Source: Deltaproteobacteria bacterium (lineage in GTDB: Bacteria; Desulfobacterota; DSM-4660; Desulfatiglandales; HGW-15). Taken from it: a stretch of DNA of 22,803 bases. This document shows positions 16,467-22,803 of the stretch, one piece after another (the stretch's first letter is position 1; the number at the start of each line of letters is the position of its first letter). Below the pieces are notes generated by a model. It ran no database searches, was not told the origin of the DNA, and saw nothing but the letters and a program-made list of their open reading frames with translations. The translations under genes were made by a program, and so were the position numbers. Location of the stretch: positions 1 to 22,803 of the forward strand of contig JAFDIC010000018.1 in the NCBI GenBank assembly GCA_019308525.1, in the 5' to 3' direction.

Positions 16467-17606
16467 CTATTTCTGGGGCTTGGCCATGACCTCTTCGAAC
16501 ATCTCCATGTCCCAGGTCCTTGCATTGGCAATGTTCTGGCGGAACTTGATGAAGTCAATGACATCTTTGCCCGTAATCTTCTTGGTGTTGAAGGCACCAA
16601 ACCCGAGGAATGCCTCGCCGCTCATGTTGGCCGCCAGCCAATGCCTGTTGGCGTTCTTCATGATATCCCAGAAGTATTTCTTTTTCTGCCTTACGCTGTC
16701 GACGGACTTGATCAGGCACCCGGGGAAGAGATTCGCGAAGGTCCAGACGATCTTGTCCACTTCCTTGTCCAGGAGCTCGAAGTCCGCGTTGGGCTGGTGT
16801 TCCTTGACGAACGCGCGCGCCTCCTTGCCTTCTTCTCCCGTCTTGAATTCACCGTACACGATCTGGCCGTCTTCCACGTACTTATCCGTGATCACCATTG
16901 GGTTCCTGACCCACTTGCCGTCCACCTTCAGCACCGGCACTACCTTGCTGATGAGGTTCTTCGCCTTCATCTTGTAAGCGGACCACATCTCGCAGGAGAC
17001 ACAGTTCCACATTGCGTCCTCCATGTTCAGCATCCAGGGTAGGAAGTCCGAAGAACCACCGTCCGGTGCGGATCCATGCCTTGGTCCTGCCTGGCCGAAT
17101 AGCGCCAGGTCCGAGGCAACCGCCAGGTCACAGGCCATGCCTATCTCCTGTCCGCCGGCCACCCTCATGCCGTTCACCCTGCAAATGACGGGTTTCTTGC
17201 ACATGAGGATGGAGTCCACCATGTGGTTGAACAGTTCCATGTACTGCCCGTACTCATCGCACCTGAGGCTGTAGTACTCGCTGTATTCTTTTGTGTTACC
17301 CCCGGTGCAGAAGGCGTATGGTCCTGTTCCGGTGAAGACCACCGCGACCACACTACGGTCCAATGAAGAGTTTTCAAAACCTGCGATTACCCCCTTCACC
17401 ATCTCCGTGGTGTAGGAATTATACTGCCTCGGGTTGTTCAACCTGATCCAGGCCACGTATAATCCGTCCACCACGTTTCCCTCGGGGTCCTTCAGGGGCT
17501 TCTTCTCGTAAACCACGCAGGGCGCCTCTGTCCCCCAGTGCACGTCCGTGTGCAACAGGTGATCTTTGGGTTCATTGTCTCTCGGCATCCAGTCCATTAA
17601 GCCCAT
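16467..17606 (-). CDS. oah: 6-oxocyclohex-1-ene-1-carbonyl-CoA hydrolase (ring-opening, BamA/Oah)
   Basis: A 379-aa crotonase-superfamily protein of the length typical for Oah/BamA, the marker enzyme of anaerobic benzoyl-CoA degradation. Characteristic segments are TEAPCVVYEKKP (26-37), TGTGPYAFCTGGNTKEYSEYYS (92-113), GMRVAGGQEIGMACD (146-160) and QAGPRHGSAPDGGSSDF (172-188). It adds water to the enone and hydrolytically cleaves the alicyclic ring C-C bond, forming 3-hydroxypimeloyl-CoA. An AAGGAGG lies about 10 nt before the ATG. It sits between had and dch, the enzymes that make its substrate. The similarity is family-diagnostic and this is the strongest functional call of the cluster. Confidence 0.95.
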   Translation of the reverse strand: MGLMDWMPRDNEPKDHLLHTDVHWGTEAPCVVYEKKPLKDPEGNVVDGLYVAWIRLNNPRQYNSYTTEMVKGVIAGFENSSLDRSVVAVVFTGTGPYAFCTGGNTKEYSEYYSLRCDEYGQYMELFNHMVDSILMCKKPVICRVNGMRVAGGQEIGMACDLAVASDLALFGQAGPRHGSAPDGGSSDFLPWMLNMEDAMWNCVSCEMWSAYKMKAKNLISKVVPVLKVDGKWVRNPMVITDKYVEDGQIVYGEFKTGEEGKEARAFVKEHQPNADFELLDKEVDKIVWTFANLFPGCLIKSVDSVRQKKKYFWDIMKNANRHWLAANMSGEAFLGFGAFNTKKITGKDVIDFIKFRQNIANARTWDMEMFEEVMAKPQK

Positions 17607-17698
17607 AATACTATACCTCCTTTTTCTAGGGTTTTATTCTCTTCCGTTCCTCAAAAAACAGTAAGTCTTTCAGCTTACCTCCACCGGTCGAAGGCGTC

Positions 17699-18805
17699 TC
17701 AGAAGTCCGGGATTAATACGATCCGCTTCATTGGAGGAGTTCTGTGTGCCTCCTCGAACGTTTCCACTATGCTGCTCATGGGTCGGGTCTGAACGAACTC
17801 CTCTATGTTGATCTTCCCCGTCAGCACCATGTCAAGGACTATTGGGTAATACTCTGGCAGGCATCCCCAGGTCCCGAGTATGTCCGCATCAAATGCCATG
17901 ATCCTGCCGAGCGCATACTCCGTCTTGGCCAGGCCGAACCCCACGACAATGAGCTTCGAAATAAAACTGACCAGGCTCAAGGCCATCTCCTGGCCGGCCT
18001 TTGATCCCGTGACCTCAAAGATCTTCCATCCAAAGGTGGGAAGAGCGTTTTTCTTGCAGTAATCACGCCACTCCCCGGTTACCGTCCTTGCGTCCTTGTC
18101 CGTGGAATTGATGCAAAAATCTGCACCGAACCTCAACGCCCTCTCAAGTTTTTCCTGGTTTCGGGCTATTCCCACAACCGTCTTGGCGCCCAGGGCCTTG
18201 GCCATCTGGCCCATGTATTGGCCCACCCCGCCGGTTATACCTATTACCACCACGTTGTCACCCGGCTGAAGATCGGCCCGCTTGGCGGCCTGGTATGGGG
18301 TCGTCGCCGCGTCCGCCACTACAGCCAGGTGAGACAGGGGAATATCTCCCCGGTTCTTCACCTCGCAAAGGTCAATACTGGGGACCGGTATGTGACTTGA
18401 GAACCCGCCGTAGATACCGAGGCTGTTACCCGGCATCTTCTGGCCCAGGCACCGATTGCCTCGGCCGATCTTGCACATAATACACGTCCTGTCGGGCATT
18501 ACCGCGGGGATGATGACCTCCTTGCCTATCCATGCCTCATCCCCCGCCACAACAGTCCCTGATATTTCATGCCCCAGGGTGAGGGGGGGTTTGGATACCG
18601 TGGGGACACCGTCAAAGAAATACCCCAGATCGGTGTGGCATACGCCACACCCCGCTACCTCCACAAGGACTTCCCCGGGCTTCAACTCGGGCACGGGTAA
18701 TTCCTTTTTTTCGAACTTGCCTGGCGTGGTCTCCTTGGTTTCCTTGTTGAAAGTTGCTGGTTGCACCATTTGCCATGTCAGGATCTTATCCGGTACTGAC
18801 GCCAT
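17699..18805 (-). CDS. had: 6-hydroxycyclohex-1-ene-1-carbonyl-CoA dehydrogenase (Zn-type ADH)
   Basis: A 368-aa medium-chain Zn-dependent alcohol dehydrogenase, the length of known Had/BamQ proteins. The N-terminus is longer than in ordinary ADHs (WQMVQPATFNKETKETTPG). The catalytic zinc site has GCGVCHTD (Cys56) and GHE (78-80). The structural zinc loop is D105-xx-C108-xx-C111-x7-C119: the first of the usual four cysteines is Asp. The Rossmann fold has VVVIGITGGVGQYMG. It oxidises the 6-hydroxy group with NAD+ to the enone that Oah cleaves. AAGGAGGTG lies 5 nt before the ATG. The gene lies 92 bp upstream of oah on the same strand and is preceded by a perfect 22-bp palindrome. The call depends partly on context with oah and dch. 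Confidence 0.88.
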   Translation of the reverse strand: MASVPDKILTWQMVQPATFNKETKETTPGKFEKKELPVPELKPGEVLVEVAGCGVCHTDLGYFFDGVPTVSKPPLTLGHEISGTVVAGDEAWIGKEVIIPAVMPDRTCIMCKIGRGNRCLGQKMPGNSLGIYGGFSSHIPVPSIDLCEVKNRGDIPLSHLAVVADAATTPYQAAKRADLQPGDNVVVIGITGGVGQYMGQMAKALGAKTVVGIARNQEKLERALRFGADFCINSTDKDARTVTGEWRDYCKKNALPTFGWKIFEVTGSKAGQEMALSLVSFISKLIVVGFGLAKTEYALGRIMAFDADILGTWGCLPEYYPIVLDMVLTGKINIEEFVQTRPMSSIVETFEEAHRTPPMKRIVLIPDF

Positions 18806-18851
18806 GTTACACCTCCTTCAGTTTTGGGGTTTCTACGATAATCAATCTTGC

Positions 18852-18880
18852 ATAATACGACCCTGCCCATCAGTCTCTAA
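18852..18880 (-). promoter_or_regulatory. Candidate activator-type promoter for had-oah-dch
   Basis: On the minus strand TATTAT (18857-18852) matches -10 at 5 of 6 positions. At 17 bp spacing the -35 (TTAGAG, 18880-18875) is poor. The palindrome at 18879-18900 would then be centred about 45 bp before the predicted start near 18845, a position typical of activator sites overlapping a weak -35. This interpretation is inference. Confidence 0.35.
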
Positions 18881-18900
18881 GCTCTCCACGTGGAGAGCTT
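18879..18900. promoter_or_regulatory. Perfect 22-bp palindrome upstream of had (operator candidate)
   Basis: AAGCTCTCCAC is followed immediately by its exact reverse complement GTGGAGAGCTT, with no mismatch or spacer, in the 125-bp gap between the SDR stop and the had start. No T-run follows on either strand, so it is not an intrinsic terminator. Such a dyad fits a dimeric helix-turn-helix regulator. A 10-bp palindrome GCCTCGAGGC (18912-18921) lies nearby. Confidence 0.6.
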
Positions 18901-18930
18901 TTGACCGAGAGGCCTCGAGGCTTTCTCTTT

Positions 18931-19683
18931 CTAAATCATTCCATAACCACCGTCGACGCACAGTAGCTGTCCGGTTATGTAATCGCTCTCATCCGAAGCA
19001 AGAAAGACAAAGGCAGGGGAAATATCATCAGGTTCAGCAAAGCGCTTGAGCAGTATCCTGTTCATGTAGATCTCCTTCAGCTTTTCGTCGGTCGTAATCT
19101 TGTGTGACATATCCGTTTTTACGATCCCCAGGGAGATAACGTTGGCGCATACGTTGTATCTGGCCAACTCCCTGGCCATGGACTTGGTCATGGCCAGGAT
19201 TCCGCCCTTGGCAGCGCTGTAATTGATCTGCCCCACGGTTCCTACGAGTCCTGCCACAGACATAACGTTTATGATCTTGCCACGGTTCTGCTCTTTCATG
19301 CGCAACCCTGCCGCCTGGGAGCAAAGGAAAGTCCCTTTCAAGTGAATGTCAATGACCTGGTCCCATTCCTCTTCCGTCATCTTGAGCATCAGGGCGGGGC
19401 GGGTAAAGCCCGCATTGTTCACGAGGACATCCAGCTTTCCGAATGCATCTATGGCCGCCTTGACAAGGCCCTCCGCATCGGCCTTCTTCGCCACGTCTCC
19501 CCTGGCGGCTATTGCCTTGCTTCCCATGGCCTCTATCTTCTCTACAACCTCCTTTGCGGCCGCTTCGTTTGAGGAGTAGTTGACGACCACGTCGGCGCCT
19601 TCTTTTCCGTAGGCCAGGGCCACTGCCCTCCCAACGCCCCTGCTACTTCCTGTTACTAAAGCCGTTTTTCCTTTCAGTCTCAT
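18931..19683 (-). CDS. SDR-family oxidoreductase, FabG-like (possible 3-hydroxyacyl-CoA dehydrogenase)
   Basis: A 250-aa classical short-chain dehydrogenase. The cofactor loop is TGSSRGVGRA (11-20) and NNAG is at 89-92. The catalytic Ser142 and YxxxK (Tyr155, Lys159) are present, and the C-terminus has DGGYGM. The position of the tetrad Asn is His114 (IDIHLKG), unlike ordinary FabG but like the (3R)-hydroxyacyl-CoA dehydrogenase domain of peroxisomal MFE-2 (recalled, not checked). Being first in the SDR-had-oah-dch strand, it could oxidise 3-hydroxypimeloyl-CoA, the Oah product; 3-oxoacyl-ACP reductase is the default alternative. AAGGTG lies 7 nt before the ATG. It has its own promoter with an 11-bp tandem repeat in the leader. 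Confidence 0.88.
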   Translation of the reverse strand: MRLKGKTALVTGSSRGVGRAVALAYGKEGADVVVNYSSNEAAAKEVVEKIEAMGSKAIAARGDVAKKADAEGLVKAAIDAFGKLDVLVNNAGFTRPALMLKMTEEEWDQVIDIHLKGTFLCSQAAGLRMKEQNRGKIINVMSVAGLVGTVGQINYSAAKGGILAMTKSMARELARYNVCANVISLGIVKTDMSHKITTDEKLKEIYMNRILLKRFAEPDDISPAFVFLASDESDYITGQLLCVDGGYGMI

Positions 19684-19748
19684 AGCTTACACCTTTTGTC
19701 AAAAATTATTCTGTTGATCGATAAATGCGACGGGATCAAACGAGGTAA

Positions 19749-19774
19749 TTACATTATAGTTACATTATAGTTAC
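19749..19774. repeat. 11-bp tandem repeat (2.4 copies) in the SDR leader
   Basis: TTACATTATAG occurs twice head-to-tail (19749-19759, 19760-19770), followed by a partial TTAC. The unit is about one DNA helical turn. On the minus strand each unit contains TATAAT. The array begins 1-2 bp after the predicted SDR start site, a position typical of repressor operators; alternatively the TATAAT units serve as extra -10 boxes. Confidence 0.65.
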
Positions 19775-19782
19775 TCGGCTGG

Positions 19783-19811
19783 AATTTAAAGGATTCACCC
19801 TATCATGTCAA
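19783..19811 (-). promoter_or_regulatory. Promoter for the SDR gene
   Basis: On the minus strand an exact TTGACA (19811-19806) and TAAATT (19788-19783, 4 of 6 matches) are separated by 17 bp. Transcription would start near 19776 and give a leader of about 92 nt that includes the tandem repeat. Confidence 0.5.
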
Positions 19812-20011
19812 GGGAAAAAGGAGTTCTAGGACTGATTTTTGGAATCCCGGGAAATCTGTGACCAAGTCGGCCACCGAGATTAGAGATCTACTGCTCCGAA
19901 ACACGGGATTCTTGGGAGAGAATCAATCAGTGGTAGGCATGACCTTGACCAGGCAGGATTGAACGATGCTAACATCATATTGTACAGTTATGATAATTCT
20001 AGTTGAATCTA

Positions 20012-20040
20012 GCCTTATTTTCAGCAACAATGAATATAAT
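20012..20040 (+). promoter_or_regulatory. Candidate promoter for rlpA
   Basis: A perfect TATAAT lies at 20035-20040. The hexamer 17 bp upstream (GCCTTA) is a poor -35. Transcription would begin near 20047, leaving a short leader with AGGA about 6 nt before the ATG at 20069. Confidence 0.35.
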
Positions 20041-20068
20041 CTCAAGGACCCAGGTTCCAGGATTGAAG

Positions 20069-20842
20069 ATGAAAAGGCTCCTTCTGATCTCCTTGCTGCT
20101 GGTGGGGACGCTCCCTGGTTGTACCACAAGAAGTCACATAGAGGTGCCTGCGCCCAGGACCGTCCTCCTGCCGGAAGACAGCAAAGGGCGTCTGCCGAGG
20201 CCCTATGAGGTGGACGGAAAGAGGTACTATCCCCTCCCTGATGCCTATGGCTTTGTACAGGTGGGAACCGCCTCCTGGTACGGGAAGAAATTCCATGGCC
20301 GTCCCACTGCCAGCGGAGAGATCTATGACATGCATAAGAGGACGGCCGCCCATAAGACTCTCCCCTTGGGCACCTACGTCAAGGTTACAAACCTCTCCAA
20401 TGAGAGGTCAACCGTGGTGAGGATAAACGACCGAGGACCCTTCATAAGAGACAGGGTCATTGACCTCTCCTATGCCGCTGCCAAAGACATAGGCCTGGCC
20501 AGGGATGGATTGGCTAGGGTCAAGATTGTGGCCTTGAGTAAGGAGGTAGGGATGATGAAACATGGTGGGAGAACAAAGCCCATCGTGGAGATCCCTGAAG
20601 TGGAGAGGGGAGAGTTTACGGTCCAGGTCGGGGCCTTTCTCGAGATAGATAATGCACTTCGGCTCGCCGAACGCCTGAAAGTGCTCTTTGAGTACGTTGA
20701 GATTTCCAGGATCGTGGACCAGGACATGCGGACCGTACACAGGGTCCATGTGTCTAGATCAAAGACATTGACTCAAGCTGAGGATATGAAGAAGAGATTA
20801 AGAGAGATGGGATTCTCAGGCGCCTTCATTGTGAGAATCTAG
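20069..20842 (+). CDS. rlpA: RlpA-like lipoprotein (DPBB and SPOR domains)
   Basis: The ATG at 20069 is chosen over an in-frame ATG at 20003 because it starts a proper lipoprotein signal: MKRLLLISLLLVGTLPGC with lipobox LPGC and Cys18; AGGA lies about 6 nt upstream. This gives 257 aa. Residues about 62-156 form the RlpA double-psi beta-barrel (GTASWYGKKFHGRPTASGE, Glu84; TAAHKTLPLG, His95; INDRGPF, Asp121), matching the residues needed for glycan cleavage in Pseudomonas RlpA. Residues about 182-257 form a SPOR domain (FTVQVGAF, GFSGAFIV) that binds denuded septal glycan. It would be a periplasm-facing lytic transglycosylase acting in daughter-cell separation. Its stop codon overlaps the convergent ihfA stop. 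Confidence 0.93.
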   Translation: MKRLLLISLLLVGTLPGCTTRSHIEVPAPRTVLLPEDSKGRLPRPYEVDGKRYYPLPDAYGFVQVGTASWYGKKFHGRPTASGEIYDMHKRTAAHKTLPLGTYVKVTNLSNERSTVVRINDRGPFIRDRVIDLSYAAAKDIGLARDGLARVKIVALSKEVGMMKHGGRTKPIVEIPEVERGEFTVQVGAFLEIDNALRLAERLKVLFEYVEISRIVDQDMRTVHRVHVSRSKTLTQAEDMKKRLREMGFSGAFIVRI

Positions 20843-21138
20843 GAAGCGGAATCCGAGGATCGGTTGATTTTCTTGCGCAATACCCCCGAAGTCTTGAAGA
20901 CTACCACCCGCCTGGCCCTCAAATGCATATCCTCCGTAGTCTGGGGGTTTCTCCCTCGCCTGGCAGCCTTGGACTTGACCACAAATTTCCCAAAACCGCT
21001 TATGAGAATATCTTCACCGTCCTCCAGGGTCCGCTTCATTATCTCGAAAAGTTTTTCCACGACCGTCCTGGCTTGAATTTTGCTCAGCCCCACATGGTTA
21101 TATATGTCACTTATGATCTTCTCTTTGGTCAAGGACAT
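20839..21138 (-). CDS. ihfA: Integration host factor alpha subunit (HU/IHF family)
   Basis: A 99-aa HU/IHF-fold DNA-bending protein. LTKEKIISDIYNHVGLSKIQA at the N-terminus, the SGFGKF turn (47-52) and the arm with GRNPQT (63-68), followed by ARRVVVFKTS, match IhfA more than HU (IHF-type GRNP arm, LGLSK-like start). The arm Pro inserts into DNA and produces a sharp bend. A short acidic/Ser tail (RSSDSAS) ends the protein. AAGGGGAG lies about 6 nt before the ATG, and a TTGACA promoter lies upstream. IHF commonly assists sigma54 promoters and recombination. The gene ends within the CTAG shared with rlpA. An HU-like paralogue cannot be fully excluded. Confidence 0.88.
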   Translation of the reverse strand: MSLTKEKIISDIYNHVGLSKIQARTVVEKLFEIMKRTLEDGEDILISGFGKFVVKSKAARRGRNPQTTEDMHLRARRVVVFKTSGVLRKKINRSSDSAS

Positions 21139-21204
21139 CTTTCTCTCCCCTTCCCGGCTACCTGTTGAGGCATTCCCTTGTATTCGCCAATTTCTTGAGT
21201 AAAC

Positions 21205-21233
21205 AATATGAGTTATGCCGACGCAGGTGTCAA
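21205..21233 (-). promoter_or_regulatory. Promoter for ihfA
   Basis: On the minus strand an exact TTGACA (21233-21228) and CATATT (21210-21205, 4 of 6 matches) are separated by 17 bp. The predicted start near 21198 leaves about a 60-nt leader. It lies just after the coaD stop, so ihfA can be transcribed apart from pssA-rsmD-coaD. Confidence 0.5.
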
Positions 21234-21241
21234 GTATTTTT

Positions 21242-21733
21242 TCAATAGCCGAATTTCTCCTTCAGCATCCTGCAGACCACGGGCGGCACAAGTCCACTAA
21301 TATCTCCATTGAAACTTGCCGCCTCCTTTATGATGGTTGAGCTTGTATAGAACCATTTGTAGTCCGTCATAAGGAAGATGGATTGGACATCCCTGTTCAG
21401 CTTCCTGTTCATAAGGGCCATCTGGAACTCATATTCGAAATCAGACATCGCCCTGAGACCCCTCAATACAACATTGGAATTCTTCTTGACAACATAATCG
21501 ACCAGCAGGCCGTCAAAAGAGTCTACCTCTATGTTATCCCTGTCCTTCAGCACGTCCTTGATCATGTACATCCTTTCTTCAAGGGTGAAGAGGGGTTTTT
21601 TCTGAGGGTTGTTCAATATTGCAATAACCAGCCTGTCGAAGATCTTCAGGGCCCTGTTTACCACACTCAAATGGCCGTTGGTTATGGGATCAAAGGTCCC
21701 AGGGTATACGGCTACTCTACAACCCATGATCAT
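21242..21733 (-). CDS. coaD: Phosphopantetheine adenylyltransferase
   Basis: A 163-aa nucleotidyltransferase of normal CoaD length. YPGTFDPITNGH (10-21) contains the T/HxGH ATP site with His21. RGLRAMSDFEYE binds the pantetheine side and YTSSTIIKE is the ISSTxxR/K-type motif. It transfers AMP from ATP to 4'-phosphopantetheine, the penultimate step of coenzyme A synthesis. Its ATG overlaps the rsmD stop in ATGA, which implies translational coupling. An alternative ATG three codons in would skip MI. The rsmD-coaD order is widely conserved. CoA supply is relevant to the CoA-thioester pathways nearby, but the linkage is probably just housekeeping. Confidence 0.96.
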   Translation of the reverse strand: MIMGCRVAVYPGTFDPITNGHLSVVNRALKIFDRLVIAILNNPQKKPLFTLEERMYMIKDVLKDRDNIEVDSFDGLLVDYVVKKNSNVVLRGLRAMSDFEYEFQMALMNRKLNRDVQSIFLMTDYKWFYTSSTIIKEAASFNGDISGLVPPVVCRMLKEKFGY

Positions 21734-22284
21734 ACCTCGTATTCGTATAACTGAATCTTTGTTTCCCCGTATGTCCTGATATCAACTACTTGCAGATCTC
21801 GCCATGAAAACGGCAGTACTTCCTCTTTCCTTGCTTCCGCTACCAGGACAGCCGGAGATGCCAATATACATCTTTCCACAAGGGCTTTCAAGACAGGGGG
21901 AATCAGGCCCTTACCGTACGGCGGATCAAGAAATACCAGGTCGAACTTCTTTTCTACCCAGGGAGACCTCAAAGGCAAACCCCTGGAAAGATCTCTCTTG
22001 TAAACCTTACCCCTTTCCTCGTAACCGCACAGCATCAAGTTTTTCTTTATGATCCTCAGAGCCTGATCGGACACGTCGACAAATACGGCCTCATTTGCGC
22101 CCCGGCTCAGGGCCTCGATCCCCAGGGCCCCTGTCCCTGCGAACAAATCCAGGACTTTACCCCTGACCCCCTGTCCGACAAGATTAAAAATCGCCTCTCT
22201 TACCCGGTCAGAACTCGGCCGTATGTCAAGCCCCTTCAAGGCCGCCAGGTTCCTTCCCTTGGCCTCTCCCCCGGTTATCCTCAT
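21730..22284 (-). CDS. rsmD: 16S rRNA (guanine(966)-N(2))-methyltransferase
   Basis: A 184-aa class I SAM-dependent methyltransferase. The N-terminus MRITGGEAKGRNL and RPSSDRVREAIFN are RsmD signatures. The SAM-binding motif is VLDLFAGTGALGIEALSRGA (about 45-64), and the catalytic motif IV is DPPY in FLDPPYGKG. It methylates N2 of G966 in 16S rRNA. The gene begins 6 bp after the pssA stop, its ribosome binding site AGGTGA lies in the junction, and its end overlaps coaD, so pssA-rsmD-coaD looks like one operon. Confidence 0.95.
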   Translation of the reverse strand: MRITGGEAKGRNLAALKGLDIRPSSDRVREAIFNLVGQGVRGKVLDLFAGTGALGIEALSRGANEAVFVDVSDQALRIIKKNLMLCGYEERGKVYKRDLSRGLPLRSPWVEKKFDLVFLDPPYGKGLIPPVLKALVERCILASPAVLVAEARKEEVLPFSWRDLQVVDIRTYGETKIQLYEYEV

Positions 22285-22290
22285 TCACCT

Positions 22291-22803
22291 TTATCCGATC
22301 ACCTTCCCGTTCTTTACGCGGGCCCCCTCTGTTTCACTGACCTGGCCGAGATCTTTTTCTTTTGCCTCCTTTTTTTCTTCCCGTCTCCTGGAGAACCGCA
22401 GCGCAGCGATGACAGGTCCTGAGACAAGGTAGGAAGCCATTATGACGAACAGCATCACCTTGGGTTTGTAAGCTACCACCACCAGGACGAGAATGACCCA
22501 TACCAGCACATTGAAGGGTTTTCTAGCCCTTACTTCAAATTCTTTGAAGCTCGGGTAACTGACGGTGCTAACCATGAGAAAAGACAAGGTGTATATCAAG
22601 ATCAATATGAAAGTCGGCCGACCGATCATGAGGTTCTTGAACATCCCCGAGAACAGGATTAAGGAGGCTATGGAACACGCGGCCGCCGGAATGGGCAATC
22701 CCTTGAAAAAGTCCATCCCTACCTGACTCTTCTGCACATTGAACCTGGCAAGACGCAGGGCGCCACATATGACATACATGAAGGCCGCCAGCCATCCTAG
22801 CCG
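22291..22803 (-). CDS. pssA: CDP-diacylglycerol-serine O-phosphatidyltransferase, C-terminal part
   Basis: The frame is open to the window edge and the N-terminus is missing; 170 residues are visible. The segment ICGALRLARFNVQ is the conserved end of the CDP-alcohol phosphatidyltransferase core of the PssA type, followed by FFKGLPIPAAA. Three to four hydrophobic helices follow, with a highly charged cytoplasmic tail (RRREEKKEAKEKD). The catalytic DG(x)2AR(x)8G(x)3D(x)3D motif would lie beyond the edge. It makes phosphatidylserine from CDP-diacylglycerol and serine in the inner membrane, the precursor of phosphatidylethanolamine. The stop is 6 bp before rsmD. Confidence 0.85.
   Translation of the reverse strand, partial: RLGWLAAFMYVICGALRLARFNVQKSQVGMDFFKGLPIPAAACSIASLILFSGMFKNLMIGRPTFILILIYTLSFLMVSTVSYPSFKEFEVRARKPFNVLVWVILVLVVVAYKPKVMLFVIMASYLVSGPVIAALRFSRRREEKKEAKEKDLGQVSETEGARVKNGKVIG

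Larger units (their letters stand above)
19684..20068. other. 385-bp divergent region between the SDR gene and rlpA
   Basis: It holds the SDR promoter and tandem repeat (minus) and a probable rlpA promoter (plus). Nothing further is recognised in the middle part, about 19812-20010. The longer open frame upstream of the rlpA ATG at 20069 is not a credible extension, because it would bury the lipoprotein signal. Confidence 0.5.

Noticed and set aside
16146..17042. 298-codon open frame on plus antisense to dch and oah
   Set aside because: It lies opposite two clearly conserved genes, shows no domain and has no ribosome binding site; it is a shadow frame.
17653..17678. Terminator between had and oah (GTAAG-N8-CTTAC then T6 on minus)
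   Set aside because: The stem is only 5 AT-rich base pairs and too weak to call; had and oah are otherwise well placed for cotranscription.

Overview
The window looks like a chromosomal segment of a strictly anaerobic Desulfobacterota-type (former Deltaproteobacteria) bacterium that degrades aromatic compounds. This is inferred from gene content: the lower benzoyl-CoA pathway trio (had, oah, dch), a two-subunit B12-dependent methylmalonyl-CoA mutase, a biotin/Na+ methylmalonyl-CoA decarboxylase, pilC-pilS, and a radical SAM-DUF2344 fusion next to rng. No mobile element, CRISPR array, rRNA or tRNA was seen. Most promoters proposed here carry an exact TTGACA -35 box.

Layout. (1) 1-5791, minus strand: a truncated FHA protein, a PP2C phosphatase with a TTG start, RNase G/E, and a TIGR03960/TIGR03936-type radical SAM fusion. 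(2) 6050-8980, minus strand: pilS and pilC behind a strong sigma70-like promoter; no pilR follows. (3) 9215-15591: the methylmalonyl-CoA module in two divergent blocks. A 70-aa biotin carrier and the carboxyltransferase lie on plus. The Na+-pump beta subunit and a 155-aa membrane protein that may act as its gamma/delta partner lie on minus. The mutase large and small subunits lie on plus. Beta subunit and mutase diverge from a 480-bp region with back-to-back TTGACA promoters. (4) 15605-19683, minus strand, transcribed SDR, had, oah, dch: three consecutive benzoyl-CoA-pathway enzymes plus an SDR dehydrogenase. The SDR has its own promoter with an 11-bp tandem repeat just downstream. A perfect 22-bp palindrome lies before had, and a hairpin with a T-run lies between oah and dch. 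(5) 20069-22803, housekeeping: rlpA (plus) converging on ihfA with overlapping stop codons, then coaD, rsmD and a truncated pssA (minus).

How the genes may work together. Dch hydrates cyclohexa-1,5-diene-1-carbonyl-CoA, Had oxidises the 6-hydroxy product, and Oah opens the ring to 3-hydroxypimeloyl-CoA, which the SDR might oxidise further. The neighbouring module interconverts succinyl-CoA, methylmalonyl-CoA and propionyl-CoA and couples decarboxylation to Na+ export. Placing ring cleavage beside a Na+-pumping acyl-CoA decarboxylase, with a possible unusual partner subunit and distinctive promoter-proximal repeats, is the most interesting aspect. Upstream benzoyl-CoA reductase and CoA-ligase genes, methylmalonyl-CoA epimerase, and any dedicated regulator are absent from the window.
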